Below are positions 24,243 through 34,699 of a stretch of 64,000 nt of DNA, in pieces. Positions within the stretch are counted from its first letter, which is position 1, and every line of letters begins with the position of its first letter. The notes beneath the pieces were generated by a model. The model was not told the origin of the DNA. It worked only from the letters and a program-made list of their open reading frames with translations, and did no database searches. Position numbers and translations under genes: made by a program. The DNA is from Aureisphaera sp963669405 (lineage in GTDB: Bacteria; Bacteroidota; Bacteroidia; Flavobacteriales; Flavobacteriaceae): contig CAXXHF010000002.1 in the NCBI GenBank assembly GCA_963669405.2, positions 2,294,001-2,358,000 of the forward strand, written 5' to 3'.

Positions 24243-27209
24243 ATGAAACAAACCAACTTTAATTACAGGATATTCCTGTTTTTATTACTCTTCCCTTGTT
24301 TCGTGTTTGCTCAAAATACAATTACGGGGAATGTGAGTACTGATAATGGTGACCCTGTTTCTTTTGCGAATGTAATTGAAAAGGGAACTTCCAATGGTAC
24401 TACAACAGATATCGACGGTAATTATTCTATCGAAGTATCCAGTCTTCCAGTAACCCTGGAATATTCTTCACTGGGATTCACAACTGTCGATCAACAAGTT
24501 ACCTCTGCTGGTACTGTAAATGTAACTCTTTCTGAATCTGCACAAGCATTGGAGGAAGTGGTTATTACGGGGTTAGCCACCTCTACAAAGCGTTCTAACG
24601 CAGCCAATGCCGTAGCTTCTATTAGTGCAAACGAATTAACTGGAGTAACTACGCAATCTGGTTTGGATGGAGCACTTTATGGAAAATTTAATGGTGCGGA
24701 GATTAAAGCTAACTCTGGAGCACCTGGAGGAGGTATTTCTATGCGTTTAAGAGGGGTTACTTCTATCTTTGGAGACCAACAGCCTCTTTTCATTGTAGAT
24801 GGTGTGTATGTTGATAACTCAACTATTGGTCTTGGTAATAATGTGGTAAGTGAAGCTGCGGGTGGAGGAAACCCTTCCACTAATCAGGATGACGGTTCCA
24901 ACAGGATTGCAGATATAGACCCAGAGGATATTGAGAATGTAGAGATCCTAAAGGGAGCTTCTGCAGCGGCCATTTATGGTTCTCGTGCGGCAGGGGGTGT
25001 GGTTATTATAACTACCAAGCGTGGTAAGAAAGGAAAAGCCAAGGTGACTTTTTCTCAAACTGTAGGTGTGCGTAGTCCTACACAGCTTTTAGGTTTAAGA
25101 GATTGGGATCAAAGTGAAATTGAAGCTCTTGGAGGGCCAGCAAATTTCAACTTAGATAACCTTAGAGATTACGAAGCAGAGCTTTTTGATCATAGAAGAA
25201 TTTCTTATACTTCTCGTTTTACAACTTCGGGAGCTACAGATGACACGGATTATTTCTTTGGGGTAACTCATAAAAATGAACCTGGTTTGGTAGATAATAC
25301 AGGATATGTAAAAAGTTCTGTTCGTTTGAATATTGGACAGAAAATCAACGATTGGCTAGATTTTTATGCTACTTCTAATTACATAAACTCAGAGTCAGAT
25401 CGTGGATTCTTTAACAATGGTAACGCCAACAGGACAGTTGGTTATGCATTAGCATTTACCTATCCATGGGAAAATCTGTCTCCATCAGGGGGTGTATATC
25501 CACAAGGTGGTGCTGGATCTAATGTTCTAGAAACAGTTGCTATTACAACTAATAAAGAGAAGATCAATCGTTTTATCGGGAGTATCAATTCAAATATAAA
25601 ATTGGTAAATACCGATGCTCATCGTTTAAAGTTGGTGCTTCAAGGAGGGTTTGACCAATATACTTTAAGAACTACAAGTATATTCCCAAGAGCTCTTTCT
25701 TATTTTAGAGATCCTTCTTCTTTAGGAGGGGTTGCTATTTCAGGAACCACTGTAAATACAAACTTTAACCTTTCTGCATTCTTAGTACACGACTGGGATT
25801 TCGAAAATGGTTTAGAAATCACCACTCAGGTAGGTAACTTCCTTCAAGATTTTGATAGAAATACAGTTACTACTATTGCAACAGGTCTTATTGGTTCTCA
25901 AACTAACTTAGGACAAGCTGATAACATCTCTACCCAACAAGTAATTGTTCCACAACAGGATACTGGATTCTTTGGACAGACTGAAATTAACTGGAATGAT
26001 CAGATTATCGCTACTGCTGGTGTGAGGGGAGATAAGTCTACCAACAATGGAGACGCAAATAGTTTCTATTACTACCCAAAAGCAAACTTGGCAATTAACA
26101 TTCACAAGTTCGATTTCTTTGGAGAAAATGGAATTATAAGTAGTATAAAACCAAGGGTTGCTTATGGTGAATCTGGAAGATTTCCAAACTTTAGAGATAG
26201 ATTTACACTTCTTAATGCAGAATTTATCGGCGGACAGTCTGGGTTGAGTATTTCTAATTTTAGAGGAAATCCAAATATTGAGCCAGAAAGACAAAGCGAG
26301 TTGGAGTACGGATTAGACTTAGGGCTTTTTAATAACCGCTTTAACCTAGAAGCATCTATATATAACAAAAAGGTTGATGATCTTCTTGTAGAAGCAGATT
26401 TTCCTTCTTCATCTGGATTCATTACAACTGTTATAAATGGTGGTGAGCTTGAAAATAAAGGAATTGAACTTAATCTTAATGCAGTTCCTATTGATAGTGA
26501 AAACTTCACTTGGAGTACGAACCTTAAATGGTGGAAGAACAAATCGGAAATTACCCGTTTAGATGTGCCAAGTTTCACAGAAGGTGGATTTGCATCCTCT
26601 TTGGGTACTTTCTTAATCCAAGAAGGAAAGAGTGCTACTCAAATTGTAGGAACTTATATTGCAGATGATTTTACTGCCGAAGAGATTGCAGCTAGAGATC
26701 CGGAAGGAGATGGGTTCTTTGTTTATGGAGATGCCGAACCAGATTTCCAAATGTCATGGTCTAACCAATTTAGTTATAAGAACTTTGACTTATCGTTCTT
26801 GTGGCACTGGAAAGAAGGTGGTGATGGAATCAACCTAACGACTTTATTGTACGATTTAGCAGGAACCACTTGGGATTATGATGATACTGGTTTAGATCCT
26901 TCAGGACAACTGACTAATGGTCCCTACAGAGCGAGTCAAGCTTTTAGAAATCCTGAGCCAGTAATTGAAGATGCTTGGTATTTGCGTCTAAGAGAGGTAG
27001 GTATTTATTACACCTTGCCTGATGGACTTATCGATGTTGATATGATTAAATTTGGTGTTTCTGGTAGAAACCTAATTAACATTTTCGACTATAATAGTTA
27101 TGATCCGGAAGCTTCAAACTTTGGAAACAATGTATTGGCTAACAATGTGGAAGTAACGCCTTATCCAGCATCTAAATTTATTAACTTCCATTTGAACGTT
27201 AATTTCTAA
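24243..27209 (+). CDS. SusC/RagA-family TonB-linked outer-membrane transporter
   Basis: About 988 residues from the ATG at 24243 (signal peptide MKQTNFNYRIFLFLLLFPCFVFA; the frame also allows 24195). A CarboxypepD_reg domain (about 25-105; GNVSTDNGDPVSFANV) leads to the SusC signature ALEEVVITG, the plug (GGGISMRLRGVTSI, QPLFIVDGVYVDN, VEILKGASAAAIYGSRAAGG), and a barrel ending FHLNVNF. With the SusD-like lipoprotein 10 bases downstream it should import oligomeric nutrients. No glycan- or peptide-degrading enzymes lie beside it apart from the M36 peptidase 5 kb upstream, so the substrate is unknown. Confidence 0.93.
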   Translation: MKQTNFNYRIFLFLLLFPCFVFAQNTITGNVSTDNGDPVSFANVIEKGTSNGTTTDIDGNYSIEVSSLPVTLEYSSLGFTTVDQQVTSAGTVNVTLSESAQALEEVVITGLATSTKRSNAANAVASISANELTGVTTQSGLDGALYGKFNGAEIKANSGAPGGGISMRLRGVTSIFGDQQPLFIVDGVYVDNSTIGLGNNVVSEAAGGGNPSTNQDDGSNRIADIDPEDIENVEILKGASAAAIYGSRAAGGVVIITTKRGKKGKAKVTFSQTVGVRSPTQLLGLRDWDQSEIEALGGPANFNLDNLRDYEAELFDHRRISYTSRFTTSGATDDTDYFFGVTHKNEPGLVDNTGYVKSSVRLNIGQKINDWLDFYATSNYINSESDRGFFNNGNANRTVGYALAFTYPWENLSPSGGVYPQGGAGSNVLETVAITTNKEKINRFIGSINSNIKLVNTDAHRLKLVLQGGFDQYTLRTTSIFPRALSYFRDPSSLGGVAISGTTVNTNFNLSAFLVHDWDFENGLEITTQVGNFLQDFDRNTVTTIATGLIGSQTNLGQADNISTQQVIVPQQDTGFFGQTEINWNDQIIATAGVRGDKSTNNGDANSFYYYPKANLAINIHKFDFFGENGIISSIKPRVAYGESGRFPNFRDRFTLLNAEFIGGQSGLSISNFRGNPNIEPERQSELEYGLDLGLFNNRFNLEASIYNKKVDDLLVEADFPSSSGFITTVINGGELENKGIELNLNAVPIDSENFTWSTNLKWWKNKSEITRLDVPSFTEGGFASSLGTFLIQEGKSATQIVGTYIADDFTAEEIAARDPEGDGFFVYGDAEPDFQMSWSNQFSYKNFDLSFLWHWKEGGDGINLTTLLYDLAGTTWDYDDTGLDPSGQLTNGPYRASQAFRNPEPVIEDAWYLRLREVGIYYTLPDGLIDVDMIKFGVSGRNLINIFDYNSYDPEASNFGNNVLANNVEVTPYPASKFINFHLNVNF

Positions 27210-27219
27210 AAAAATTATT

Positions 27220-28533
27220 ATGAAAAATACAATATTTATAATCACTTTATTTTGTGCTTTCTTAATATTTCCTAGTTGTGAAGTAGATGAGGTAGAAAAC
27301 CCAAATGCTCCCACAATTGGAACTGTTGAGAACGGAGCTTCACAGGCTGATGTACAACTTTTAGCTATAGGGTTGGAAGCTGTGATGCGAAATGACCTTG
27401 CTTTCCATTATGATACTGTAAGCATATTAGGAAGGGAGTATTATGATCTTACGGGAGTAGATCCTCGTTTAACGGGAGAACTTTTAGTAGGTCCACTAGA
27501 TAACAACGGATTTTTAACTACTAGGGCTTTTGCTGCTTGGTATAGAGCAGTAAAATCTGCCAATATTCTAATTACGGCAGTTACTAATTCTTCTGCTGGA
27601 TTTAGCGATCAAGTTAAGAACAGTTATTTTGGTTATGCCAATACACTTAAGGCTTATGCTTTGCTTATGGTTGCAAACAGACAATTCTCTAATGGAATTA
27701 GATTGGATGTAGTTGATCCTGATAATTTAGGGCCTTTTGTAGATTATGATTCAGCATTAGCTGGTATTATGAGTTTATTAGATGAAGGGCTTAGTAATTT
27801 AAATAATTCTCCTGGTGAGTTTGATTTTAATTTAAGTAGTGGATTTGCTGGATTTGATACCCCTGATTCTTTTAAGCAGTTTAATCGTGGTTTAGCAGCA
27901 AGAGTAGCGCTTTATCAAGGGAATAACCAAGAAGCTCTTGCCGACCTTAATGGATCATTTTTTGACTTGAATGGTGATTTATGGGCTGGAGTTTCCCACG
28001 TATTTGGTTTAACTGGAAATGATATTTCGAATGCTCAATTCCATGTACCTCAACAATCCGGTCAAGAATTTATGGTTCATGATTCTTGGATTGCAGATGC
28101 AGCAGCTGGAGATAGCAGAGTAGCCGATAAATCTGTTTTGTTTGAAGGCGGAACGGTTACTTTTGACGGTCTTTCTGCAGATTATCAAGTAGCTCTTTAC
28201 GATAGTAATGTTGCTCCTGTTTATTTAATCAGAAATGAAGAATTGATTCTTATCTACGCTGAGGCACAGATAGGAGCTGATAATAATGCTGCTATCAATG
28301 CTATTAATGTTGTTAGAAATGCAGCAGGTATTGGTGATTACAGTGGTGCTACAGATGCAGCCTCACTTTTAGATGAGGTTGTAAATCAAAGAAGATACTC
28401 TTTGTTTGCTGAAGGACATCGTTGGGTTGACCTAAGACGTTTAAATCGATTGAATAGTACGAATGTACCATTAGATCGAACAGGAGATAATATAATTAAT
28501 GAATTCCCTACTCCCTTCAACGAAGGATTGTAG
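27220..28533 (+). CDS. SusD/RagB-family nutrient-binding outer-membrane lipoprotein
   Basis: 437 residues. Lipoprotein signal MKNTIFIITLFCAFLIFPSC with acidic EVDEVEN after the cysteine (surface export). TPR-like helical body characteristic of SusD: YRAVKSANILI, NTLKAYALLMVANRQF, and the C-terminal RNEELILIYAEAQIGADNNAAINAINVVR with RYSLFAEGHRWVDLRRLNR. Covers the partner SusC barrel and captures ligand. Ten bases separate it from the susC stop; a terminator ends the pair. Confidence 0.93.
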   Translation: MKNTIFIITLFCAFLIFPSCEVDEVENPNAPTIGTVENGASQADVQLLAIGLEAVMRNDLAFHYDTVSILGREYYDLTGVDPRLTGELLVGPLDNNGFLTTRAFAAWYRAVKSANILITAVTNSSAGFSDQVKNSYFGYANTLKAYALLMVANRQFSNGIRLDVVDPDNLGPFVDYDSALAGIMSLLDEGLSNLNNSPGEFDFNLSSGFAGFDTPDSFKQFNRGLAARVALYQGNNQEALADLNGSFFDLNGDLWAGVSHVFGLTGNDISNAQFHVPQQSGQEFMVHDSWIADAAAGDSRVADKSVLFEGGTVTFDGLSADYQVALYDSNVAPVYLIRNEELILIYAEAQIGADNNAAINAINVVRNAAGIGDYSGATDAASLLDEVVNQRRYSLFAEGHRWVDLRRLNRLNSTNVPLDRTGDNIINEFPTPFNEGL

Positions 28534-28555
28534 ATACGTCTTAAAACAATAAGAT

Positions 28556-28590
28556 AAAAAACCCCGTTGATTTTAAATCAACGGGGTTTT
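28556..28590. terminator. Bidirectional terminator
   Basis: A 13-base-arm stem (ACCCCGTTGATTT with AAATCAACGGGGT), flanked by A5 and T4, between the susD-like gene and the convergent RND pump gene, whose stop it nearly touches. Confidence 0.9.
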
Positions 28591-28592
28591 CT

Positions 28593-31500
28593 TTAAGCAG
28601 CTGTTTTATAAGCTGTTTCTTTTTCTTTGGGTTTGCTTCTCCAACCGCGAACCTTAATCTTTATTCTATAAATGATGTAGAATAATAAAGGAACAATAAT
28701 TAGTGTTAAGAAGGTTGCTATTATCAATCCATAGATAACTGCCCAAGCTAATGGTCCCCAGAAAATAACATTGTCTCCACCTAGATAGAATCCAGCATCA
28801 AACTCTGAAAATAAACCAAAGAAATCTATATTTACTCCAATGGCCAACGGGATAAGACCTAATACTGTAGTAATTGCTGTTAGTATAACAGGGCGCAAAC
28901 GAGCTCGTCCACCTTTTACAATGATGTCTTTGACTTCGTGAACAGGTAAAAGTGCATTGTCTGGCAAGTCTAATTCTACAATACGACGATCAATAAGTAA
29001 TTGAGTATAATCCAATAACACCACTCCATTATTTACTACAATCCCAGCTAAGGAAATAATTCCCATCATTGTCATCATAATAACAAAGGGAGCTCCTGTA
29101 GCTAAAATACCGCCAAATACACCTATAAAACTTAAGAAGATGGCAATCATAATAATGAGAGGCTTGGATATGGAACTAAATTGGAAGATTAATAAGAAGA
29201 AAATCAACCCAAGACCCGCAAAGAATGCACCCATTAAGAATGCCATTTGCTTTCCTTGTTCCTCTATTTGTCCAGTATAGTTAACTTTTATGGTTGCTGG
29301 AATAAGACCTTCTGCTTCTGTACTATTCATTTCTGCTTGGACCTGGCCTACCACAGCACCTGCATCTGTATAACCAGGTTGCAAGGCAGAATATACCGTT
29401 ACTACACGACGTGTATCTCTGTGTTTAATAGCGCTAAATGAAGAAGTGTTTCTCGTCTTGGTTACAGCGGTTACAGGAATCTCTTTTATTTGTCCACTCG
29501 CTTGATCCCTAAAAGTGATGTTCTGGTTAAACAATGCAGAATTATTATAACGCTGGTCTTCTTCAAAACGGACATAGATATCGTAATCTTCTCCATCTTT
29601 TTTATAGACCCCAGCCTTATCTCCAAAAATGGATCGTCGTAATTGGTTTCCTACCATTCCTGCAGCAACCCCAAGTTCTCCTGCTTTTTCACGATCTACA
29701 ACCACTTGAGTTCCTGGCTTTCCTTTGTTTACATCAATTTTCAATTCATCAATTCCAGGAATGTTTTTCGTATTGATATAGTTACGCATCGCTTCTGCTG
29801 CAGCAATCAATTCGTTGTAATCTTTCCCTTCCAGCTCTATGTTTACGGGATATCCTGCTGGTGGGCCTACGGCATCTTTTTCTACTGAAATAGCTACCCC
29901 TGGATAGATTCCTTTTACAGCTTCTTGTACCTTGGCACGAAGCAATTCACTATCCTCACCTTTTCGGTATTTATATTCCCGCATGGTAGCCGTGATCTTA
30001 GCACGGTGTGGCATTTCTGCACTACTTCCTCCATCGGTTTGTGGATTTCCAGCGCCTTCCCCTACTTGAGATACAGCTGTTTCTACCAAGAAATTATAGT
30101 CTTGTCCTTCTACATAGGTTTCGTCATTGAATACACGGAATACACGACGTTCTATTTCTTTGGTAATCTCATTAGTCTTGGTAATTGCAGTTCCTTCAGG
30201 GTATTCTACATACACAGTGATCTGGTTAGGGGTATTGTCAGGAAAGAATTCTACCTTGGTTCGTTGTGCTCCTATAGAGGCGCCAAAACCTGCAAAAGTC
30301 AATATTAACAACAAAAAGATTCCACCTACAAATAGAACAGGCTTCCAACCTCTAATCGCCCAACTTAAAAAGTTTTGGTATTTCTTTTCTAACCAGCGTA
30401 AGAAACGTTTCTGAAATCTTTCAGCAGCTCCCATTAATACATAACGATACAACCACATAAATGCAATGGTTACTAGTACTAGGGACCCTAATCCACTCAT
30501 ACTTCCCCCAGCGAATAAGATGAGTAAGCCAACGGGTAACATAATTAATGAAACACGAATCAAAAATTTGTTGGTTAGTGGTTTCTCTTCTGTTTTCATG
30601 AACTGTGAAACCAACATCGAGTTAATAAATATGGCTACAAAAAGCGATGATCCTAGTACTACCGAAAGGGTAATAGGGAAATAGATCATAAATTGTCCCA
30701 TCACTCCAGGCCACATTCCTAAGGGTACAAAGGCAGCTACAGTAGTAGCTGTAGAGATAATAATAGGAAAAGCTATTTCGCCAATCCCTTTTTTAGCAGC
30801 TTGAATACGTGACATACCTTCCTCATCCATAAGGCGATAGACGTTTTCTACTACCACAATTCCATTATCTACCAGCATTCCTAATCCCATAATCAAGGCA
30901 AAAAGAATCATAGTATTCATAGTATAGCCCAATAAGCTTAGAATCATGAAACTCATAAACATGGACATAGGAATAGCAAATCCAACAAAAAGTGCATTTC
31001 TAAACCCTAAAAAGAACATTAAGACACCTACCACCAGAATAATTCCAAAAATGATATTGTTTACCAGGTCATTAACTTGATTTTCTGTTTTTGCACTTTG
31101 GTCATTCGCAGTAGTAACCTTTACATCAGGAGGGAATACATCTTCACGGGCTTTATCTAGAATTTCATTAATTTGTTCAACCGCTTCGATCATGTTCTTC
31201 CCTGAACGTTTCTTTACGTCCAGCATTACTACATTTTCACTTACCTCGGTATCAGTAATGCTTTCCCCTTTTTCCAAAGTCAGATCTCGAGCAAAAGTTG
31301 TTTTTTCTTCTTCCCCAAATCTAACCGTAGCAATGTCTTTCAAATAAATGGCAGAGCCTTTTTCAGATTTAACTACAAAGTTTTTAAGTTCTTCAGGGGT
31401 TTCTATTTCTCCTAAAACCCGAATGGTTCTTCGTTGCCCAGATGTAATTACATTACCAGCAGAAATGGTGTTGTTCTCATTTCTTATAGTATTGATAATA

Positions 31501-32153
31501 TCATCAAAACTAACCTGAGCGGCCATCATTTTGTAGATATCTACAGAGACTTCTACTTCTAAGTCTTGAGCTCCACGAATGGTAGCTTCTTTAATTTCAT
31601 CTAATGCTTCAATTTCGTCTTGAAGATATTCTGCATATTCTTTTAGCTTTTCAACTTGATAGTCTCCTGAAATGTTAACATTTAAAATAGGAGTTTCTTC
31701 AGAAATACTTAAATCGAACACATTGGGTTCAACCTTAGCTCCATTAAAAGTAGGCCAATCTTCATTAGCAGTCTCACTATCAACTTCATCCTTTACTTTT
31801 TGTTTGGCTTGCTGAACCGTAATATTTTCATCAAACTCCACAGTAAGTATTGCATAATCTTCTTGAGCAGTAGATAAAATTTCTACCACATTGGAAATGT
31901 TTTGCAGTTTGTCTTCTAATGGATCTACAATAAGACGTTCAATATCTTCTGCTGTATTTCCTGGGTAGGGAGCAGAAATATAGATTTTTGTTTCATTGAT
32001 TTCTGGAAAATTTTCTCTTGGCATGGAGAAATATGCACTCAACCCTAAAACTAAGAAGAGTGCCACCAGTACATATATAATAGTGGGGTTGTCAATGGCC
32101 CAACTGGAAAGGAAAAATTCCTTATTAACTTGTTTTTTCTTTTTGGCGTTCAT
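28593..32153 (-). CDS. RND-superfamily efflux pump, inner-membrane component
   Basis: 1186 residues, AcrB/HAE1-like. N-terminal helix (VLVALFLVLGLSAYFSMPRENFPEI), a large periplasmic porter region, a helix bundle with GLGMLVDNGIVVVENVYRLMDEEG (only one Asp where AcrB has two), a second porter half, and a final bundle with GIVVNNGVVLLDY. It is about 140 residues longer than AcrB. Part of the excess is a hydrophobic insert between the halves at about 535-590 (FLIRVSLIMLPVGLLILFAG, then LGSLVLVTIAFMWLYRY). Likely exports drugs, dyes or lipophilic compounds with the adjacent adaptor and TolC protein. Three bases separate it from the adaptor gene. Confidence 0.93.
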   Translation of the reverse strand: MNAKKKKQVNKEFFLSSWAIDNPTIIYVLVALFLVLGLSAYFSMPRENFPEINETKIYISAPYPGNTAEDIERLIVDPLEDKLQNISNVVEILSTAQEDYAILTVEFDENITVQQAKQKVKDEVDSETANEDWPTFNGAKVEPNVFDLSISEETPILNVNISGDYQVEKLKEYAEYLQDEIEALDEIKEATIRGAQDLEVEVSVDIYKMMAAQVSFDDIINTIRNENNTISAGNVITSGQRRTIRVLGEIETPEELKNFVVKSEKGSAIYLKDIATVRFGEEEKTTFARDLTLEKGESITDTEVSENVVMLDVKKRSGKNMIEAVEQINEILDKAREDVFPPDVKVTTANDQSAKTENQVNDLVNNIIFGIILVVGVLMFFLGFRNALFVGFAIPMSMFMSFMILSLLGYTMNTMILFALIMGLGMLVDNGIVVVENVYRLMDEEGMSRIQAAKKGIGEIAFPIIISTATTVAAFVPLGMWPGVMGQFMIYFPITLSVVLGSSLFVAIFINSMLVSQFMKTEEKPLTNKFLIRVSLIMLPVGLLILFAGGSMSGLGSLVLVTIAFMWLYRYVLMGAAERFQKRFLRWLEKKYQNFLSWAIRGWKPVLFVGGIFLLLILTFAGFGASIGAQRTKVEFFPDNTPNQITVYVEYPEGTAITKTNEITKEIERRVFRVFNDETYVEGQDYNFLVETAVSQVGEGAGNPQTDGGSSAEMPHRAKITATMREYKYRKGEDSELLRAKVQEAVKGIYPGVAISVEKDAVGPPAGYPVNIELEGKDYNELIAAAEAMRNYINTKNIPGIDELKIDVNKGKPGTQVVVDREKAGELGVAAGMVGNQLRRSIFGDKAGVYKKDGEDYDIYVRFEEDQRYNNSALFNQNITFRDQASGQIKEIPVTAVTKTRNTSSFSAIKHRDTRRVVTVYSALQPGYTDAGAVVGQVQAEMNSTEAEGLIPATIKVNYTGQIEEQGKQMAFLMGAFFAGLGLIFFLLIFQFSSISKPLIIMIAIFLSFIGVFGGILATGAPFVIMMTMMGIISLAGIVVNNGVVLLDYTQLLIDRRIVELDLPDNALLPVHEVKDIIVKGGRARLRPVILTAITTVLGLIPLAIGVNIDFFGLFSEFDAGFYLGGDNVIFWGPLAWAVIYGLIIATFLTLIIVPLLFYIIYRIKIKVRGWRSKPKEKETAYKTAA

Positions 32154-32156
32154 CTT

Positions 32157-33329
32157 CTAGTAGTTAAGGATTCGTACTTCTTGATTGTCTTTCACACTTC
32201 GTGCTCCTTCTACAATTATCTGATCTCCAACCTTAAGTCCTTCCAATATTTCTATTTGACTCCCTTGTGTTTTTCCGGTTTGGATAATTTGGCGTTTCGC
32301 AACAGCCGTATTATCATCACTTCCATTTACTAGGGCAGTATATACGTATTGTTCACCTTCAGAATTTTCATTAATAACATTTAAAGGAATTAAAATGGCC
32401 TTTTCTACCGTATAATCGTTAATGGAAAGGCGAGCCGTTAAATTTGGTTTTACTTTACCGCCTTTACTAGGTAAATCAACTTCAACCGTAAAACTACGAT
32501 TGGCAGGATTGATATAATTTCCTGTTTGGCGTACCTTAGATGTAATAGTTTCTCCTAAAACGGGAAGGTTAACTGACACTTCTTTCCCTGGTACTACAGT
32601 ACTCAGGTAGCTCTCAGGAACCTCTGCAGTAACATACATATTGTTAAGGTTCACAATTCTGAAAATTGCCATACCTGGAGCAACTACTGTTCCTTGGTCT
32701 GTAATTACATCATCTATGACTCCAGAAAAAGGAGCGCGAATAGTAGTTTTTCCAAGTTGACTTCTCAATTGTTTAACCGAATTTTCGGCACTTTCATATT
32801 GTGTTTTAGCTTGTAAATATTGAATTTCACTTCCAATTTTCTGCTCCCACAATCTCTTTTGACGTTCGTAAGTGGTTTTAGCCAATGCCGATTGTGCTTC
32901 TAGCTGTGCTACTTGACTCCCCAAACCACCATCATCAATTCGCGCTAACGTTTGCCCTTTACTTACTCGCTGGCCTTCTTTTACCAGCACACGAGTTAAG
33001 GTTCCTTGATATTCAGGATAGATTAACACATTCTGTTTGGTTTCTACATTACCCTGAACTTCTACATAGTGCTTAAAGAGTGTGTCCTTTAACGCCATGG
33101 CGGTAACAAGAATTTCTTTTTTGGTTGTATCATTCTTTTTTAAGACTTCATCTAACTCAGTTACTTGGGCACTTAAAACTGATATTTGATTTTTGATTTC
33201 TGCTTTTTTGGCACGGATTGTTTCTAAATTGCCATCAGAAATAAGCTTTTCTATAGACTCCCCATCCTTATTTCCCCCACAAGAGGCCAAGGTGGTTATG
33301 GCGATTAATAAAAGGGTGAGTTTTTTCAT
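32157..33329 (-). CDS. RND efflux periplasmic adaptor (membrane fusion) lipoprotein
   Basis: About 390 residues from the ATG at 33329: lipoprotein signal MKKLTLLLIAITTLASC. A short coiled coil precedes the barrel-sandwich half-motifs (VEVQGNVETKQNVLIYPEYQ; LVKEGQRVSKGQTLARIDDGG), a helical hairpin (about 140-190; AKTTYERQKRLWEQKIGSE), then IRAPFSGVIDDVITDQGTVV and beta-barrel/MP domains. Links the RND pump to TolC in the periplasm. The acidic coiled coil before the lipoyl part is typical of Bacteroidota adaptors. Confidence 0.93.
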   Translation of the reverse strand: MKKLTLLLIAITTLASCGGNKDGESIEKLISDGNLETIRAKKAEIKNQISVLSAQVTELDEVLKKNDTTKKEILVTAMALKDTLFKHYVEVQGNVETKQNVLIYPEYQGTLTRVLVKEGQRVSKGQTLARIDDGGLGSQVAQLEAQSALAKTTYERQKRLWEQKIGSEIQYLQAKTQYESAENSVKQLRSQLGKTTIRAPFSGVIDDVITDQGTVVAPGMAIFRIVNLNNMYVTAEVPESYLSTVVPGKEVSVNLPVLGETITSKVRQTGNYINPANRSFTVEVDLPSKGGKVKPNLTARLSINDYTVEKAILIPLNVINENSEGEQYVYTALVNGSDDNTAVAKRQIIQTGKTQGSQIEILEGLKVGDQIIVEGARSVKDNQEVRILNY

Positions 33330-33352
33330 GTTAGTGACTTTTATCATTTGAA

Positions 33353-34699
33353 TTAGTTTCTTAATTGAGGTGTGTTTAAAACAGTTTCCAGTTCAGCCTT
33401 GTTATTAATAAGATCTAGCATGGATTGAAAGTACTGTTGTTGTGCAGTGTATAACTGAAGTTGTGCTTGGCGCAATTCAAAACTGGTAGCAATTCCTTCG
33501 GTAAATTTTACTTGATTTTTGTTCTCAATACGTTCTGCCAGATTCAGGTTCTTTTTAGCATTGTTGTATTTATCAATACTAAACTGATAATTGTTTTTTG
33601 CTGAATCATGGGCTAGTTTTATATTTTGAACAGCTTCTTCTAGGTCTGTTTCCGCTTGTTCCAATGCAATTTTGGCGCGTTGGGTCTTAGCACTTCGCAT
33701 ACCACTACTAAATATAGGAATGCTCATATTTACGCCTAGTACAGAAGACTGAAACCAAAGTTGCTCGCTGTCCAAGAAAGTGAAATCATTACTATTGGCT
33801 TGGGTTCCGTAGTTCACAAAAGCTCGTAAGCTTGGAAGCGCTCTACTTTTTTCCAATTTCATTTCCAAGGATCTTTGTTCAGTAAGATTGTAAGCAATTT
33901 TATAATCCACATTGTCTTCAACGTTCAAAGCTTGGTTCATAAAACTTAACTGAATGTTTTGTTGTGCCAGACCATCTAAATCTTGAGTGAGAGTAGTGGG
34001 AGTATTGATATCAATACCCAATGCTACATTAAACATCTGTTTGGCAATGGCTAAGGTACGCTCGGTGTTCTGTATATTGATTTCAAGGTCCAAGAAGGTA
34101 ATCTCCAATTGTTCCACATCTTCTTCTTCGGCCAAACCGTTCTCATAGATTTTTCGGGTTTCGAAGAGGTTCTTTTCTACAGCAGATTTGTTTTTCTCAA
34201 AGATGGAAAGGAGTTCCTCTGCTAAAAGAACACTACCGTAGGCATTAATAACCCCTTTTCTAACTTCCAATTTCGTTTTCTCATTGGCGTTTTCTGAAAA
34301 ATCTAAAAAAGCCCTAGCAGCTTGTAGGCCAACCAAATAACTTCCGTCAAAGATGAGTTGGGTTAATGTAGCAGTAGCATTGGCACTTTGTTGTGTGCCA
34401 AAAACCACAGGGGAAAAAGTACCAGGCTCTCCGCCAGAAAATTCTGCTGGAATTAATGTCACGGGTTGTTTTAATTGATTCTGATACCCTATTTCGGCAT
34501 CAATCTGTGGCAATCCGGTAGCTGTGGTTTCCCATTTTTGCTTAATTGCTTTTGCAATATCCCTTCGGGCATTGATAGCGGTATAGTTACTATCCAAAGC
34601 AAATGAAATAGCTTCTTCTAAAGAGAAACTATAATCGTTTTGGGCTTGTAACTGGAATCCTATTAGGATTACGAGAGTTAGGCAAAACTTCTTGATCAT
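33353..34699 (-). CDS. TolC-family outer-membrane efflux protein
   Basis: 448 residues with signal peptide MIKKFCLTLVILIGFQLQAQ. Two homologous halves rich in long amphipathic helices (SFALDSNYTAINARRDIAKA; LEQAETDLEEAVQNIKLAHD) build the trimeric exit duct. Its ATG overlaps the tetR stop (TAATG), so translation is coupled to the regulator. Order tetR-tolC-adaptor-pump. Confidence 0.93.
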   Translation of the reverse strand: MIKKFCLTLVILIGFQLQAQNDYSFSLEEAISFALDSNYTAINARRDIAKAIKQKWETTATGLPQIDAEIGYQNQLKQPVTLIPAEFSGGEPGTFSPVVFGTQQSANATATLTQLIFDGSYLVGLQAARAFLDFSENANEKTKLEVRKGVINAYGSVLLAEELLSIFEKNKSAVEKNLFETRKIYENGLAEEEDVEQLEITFLDLEINIQNTERTLAIAKQMFNVALGIDINTPTTLTQDLDGLAQQNIQLSFMNQALNVEDNVDYKIAYNLTEQRSLEMKLEKSRALPSLRAFVNYGTQANSNDFTFLDSEQLWFQSSVLGVNMSIPIFSSGMRSAKTQRAKIALEQAETDLEEAVQNIKLAHDSAKNNYQFSIDKYNNAKKNLNLAERIENKNQVKFTEGIATSFELRQAQLQLYTAQQQYFQSMLDLINNKAELETVLNTPQLRN

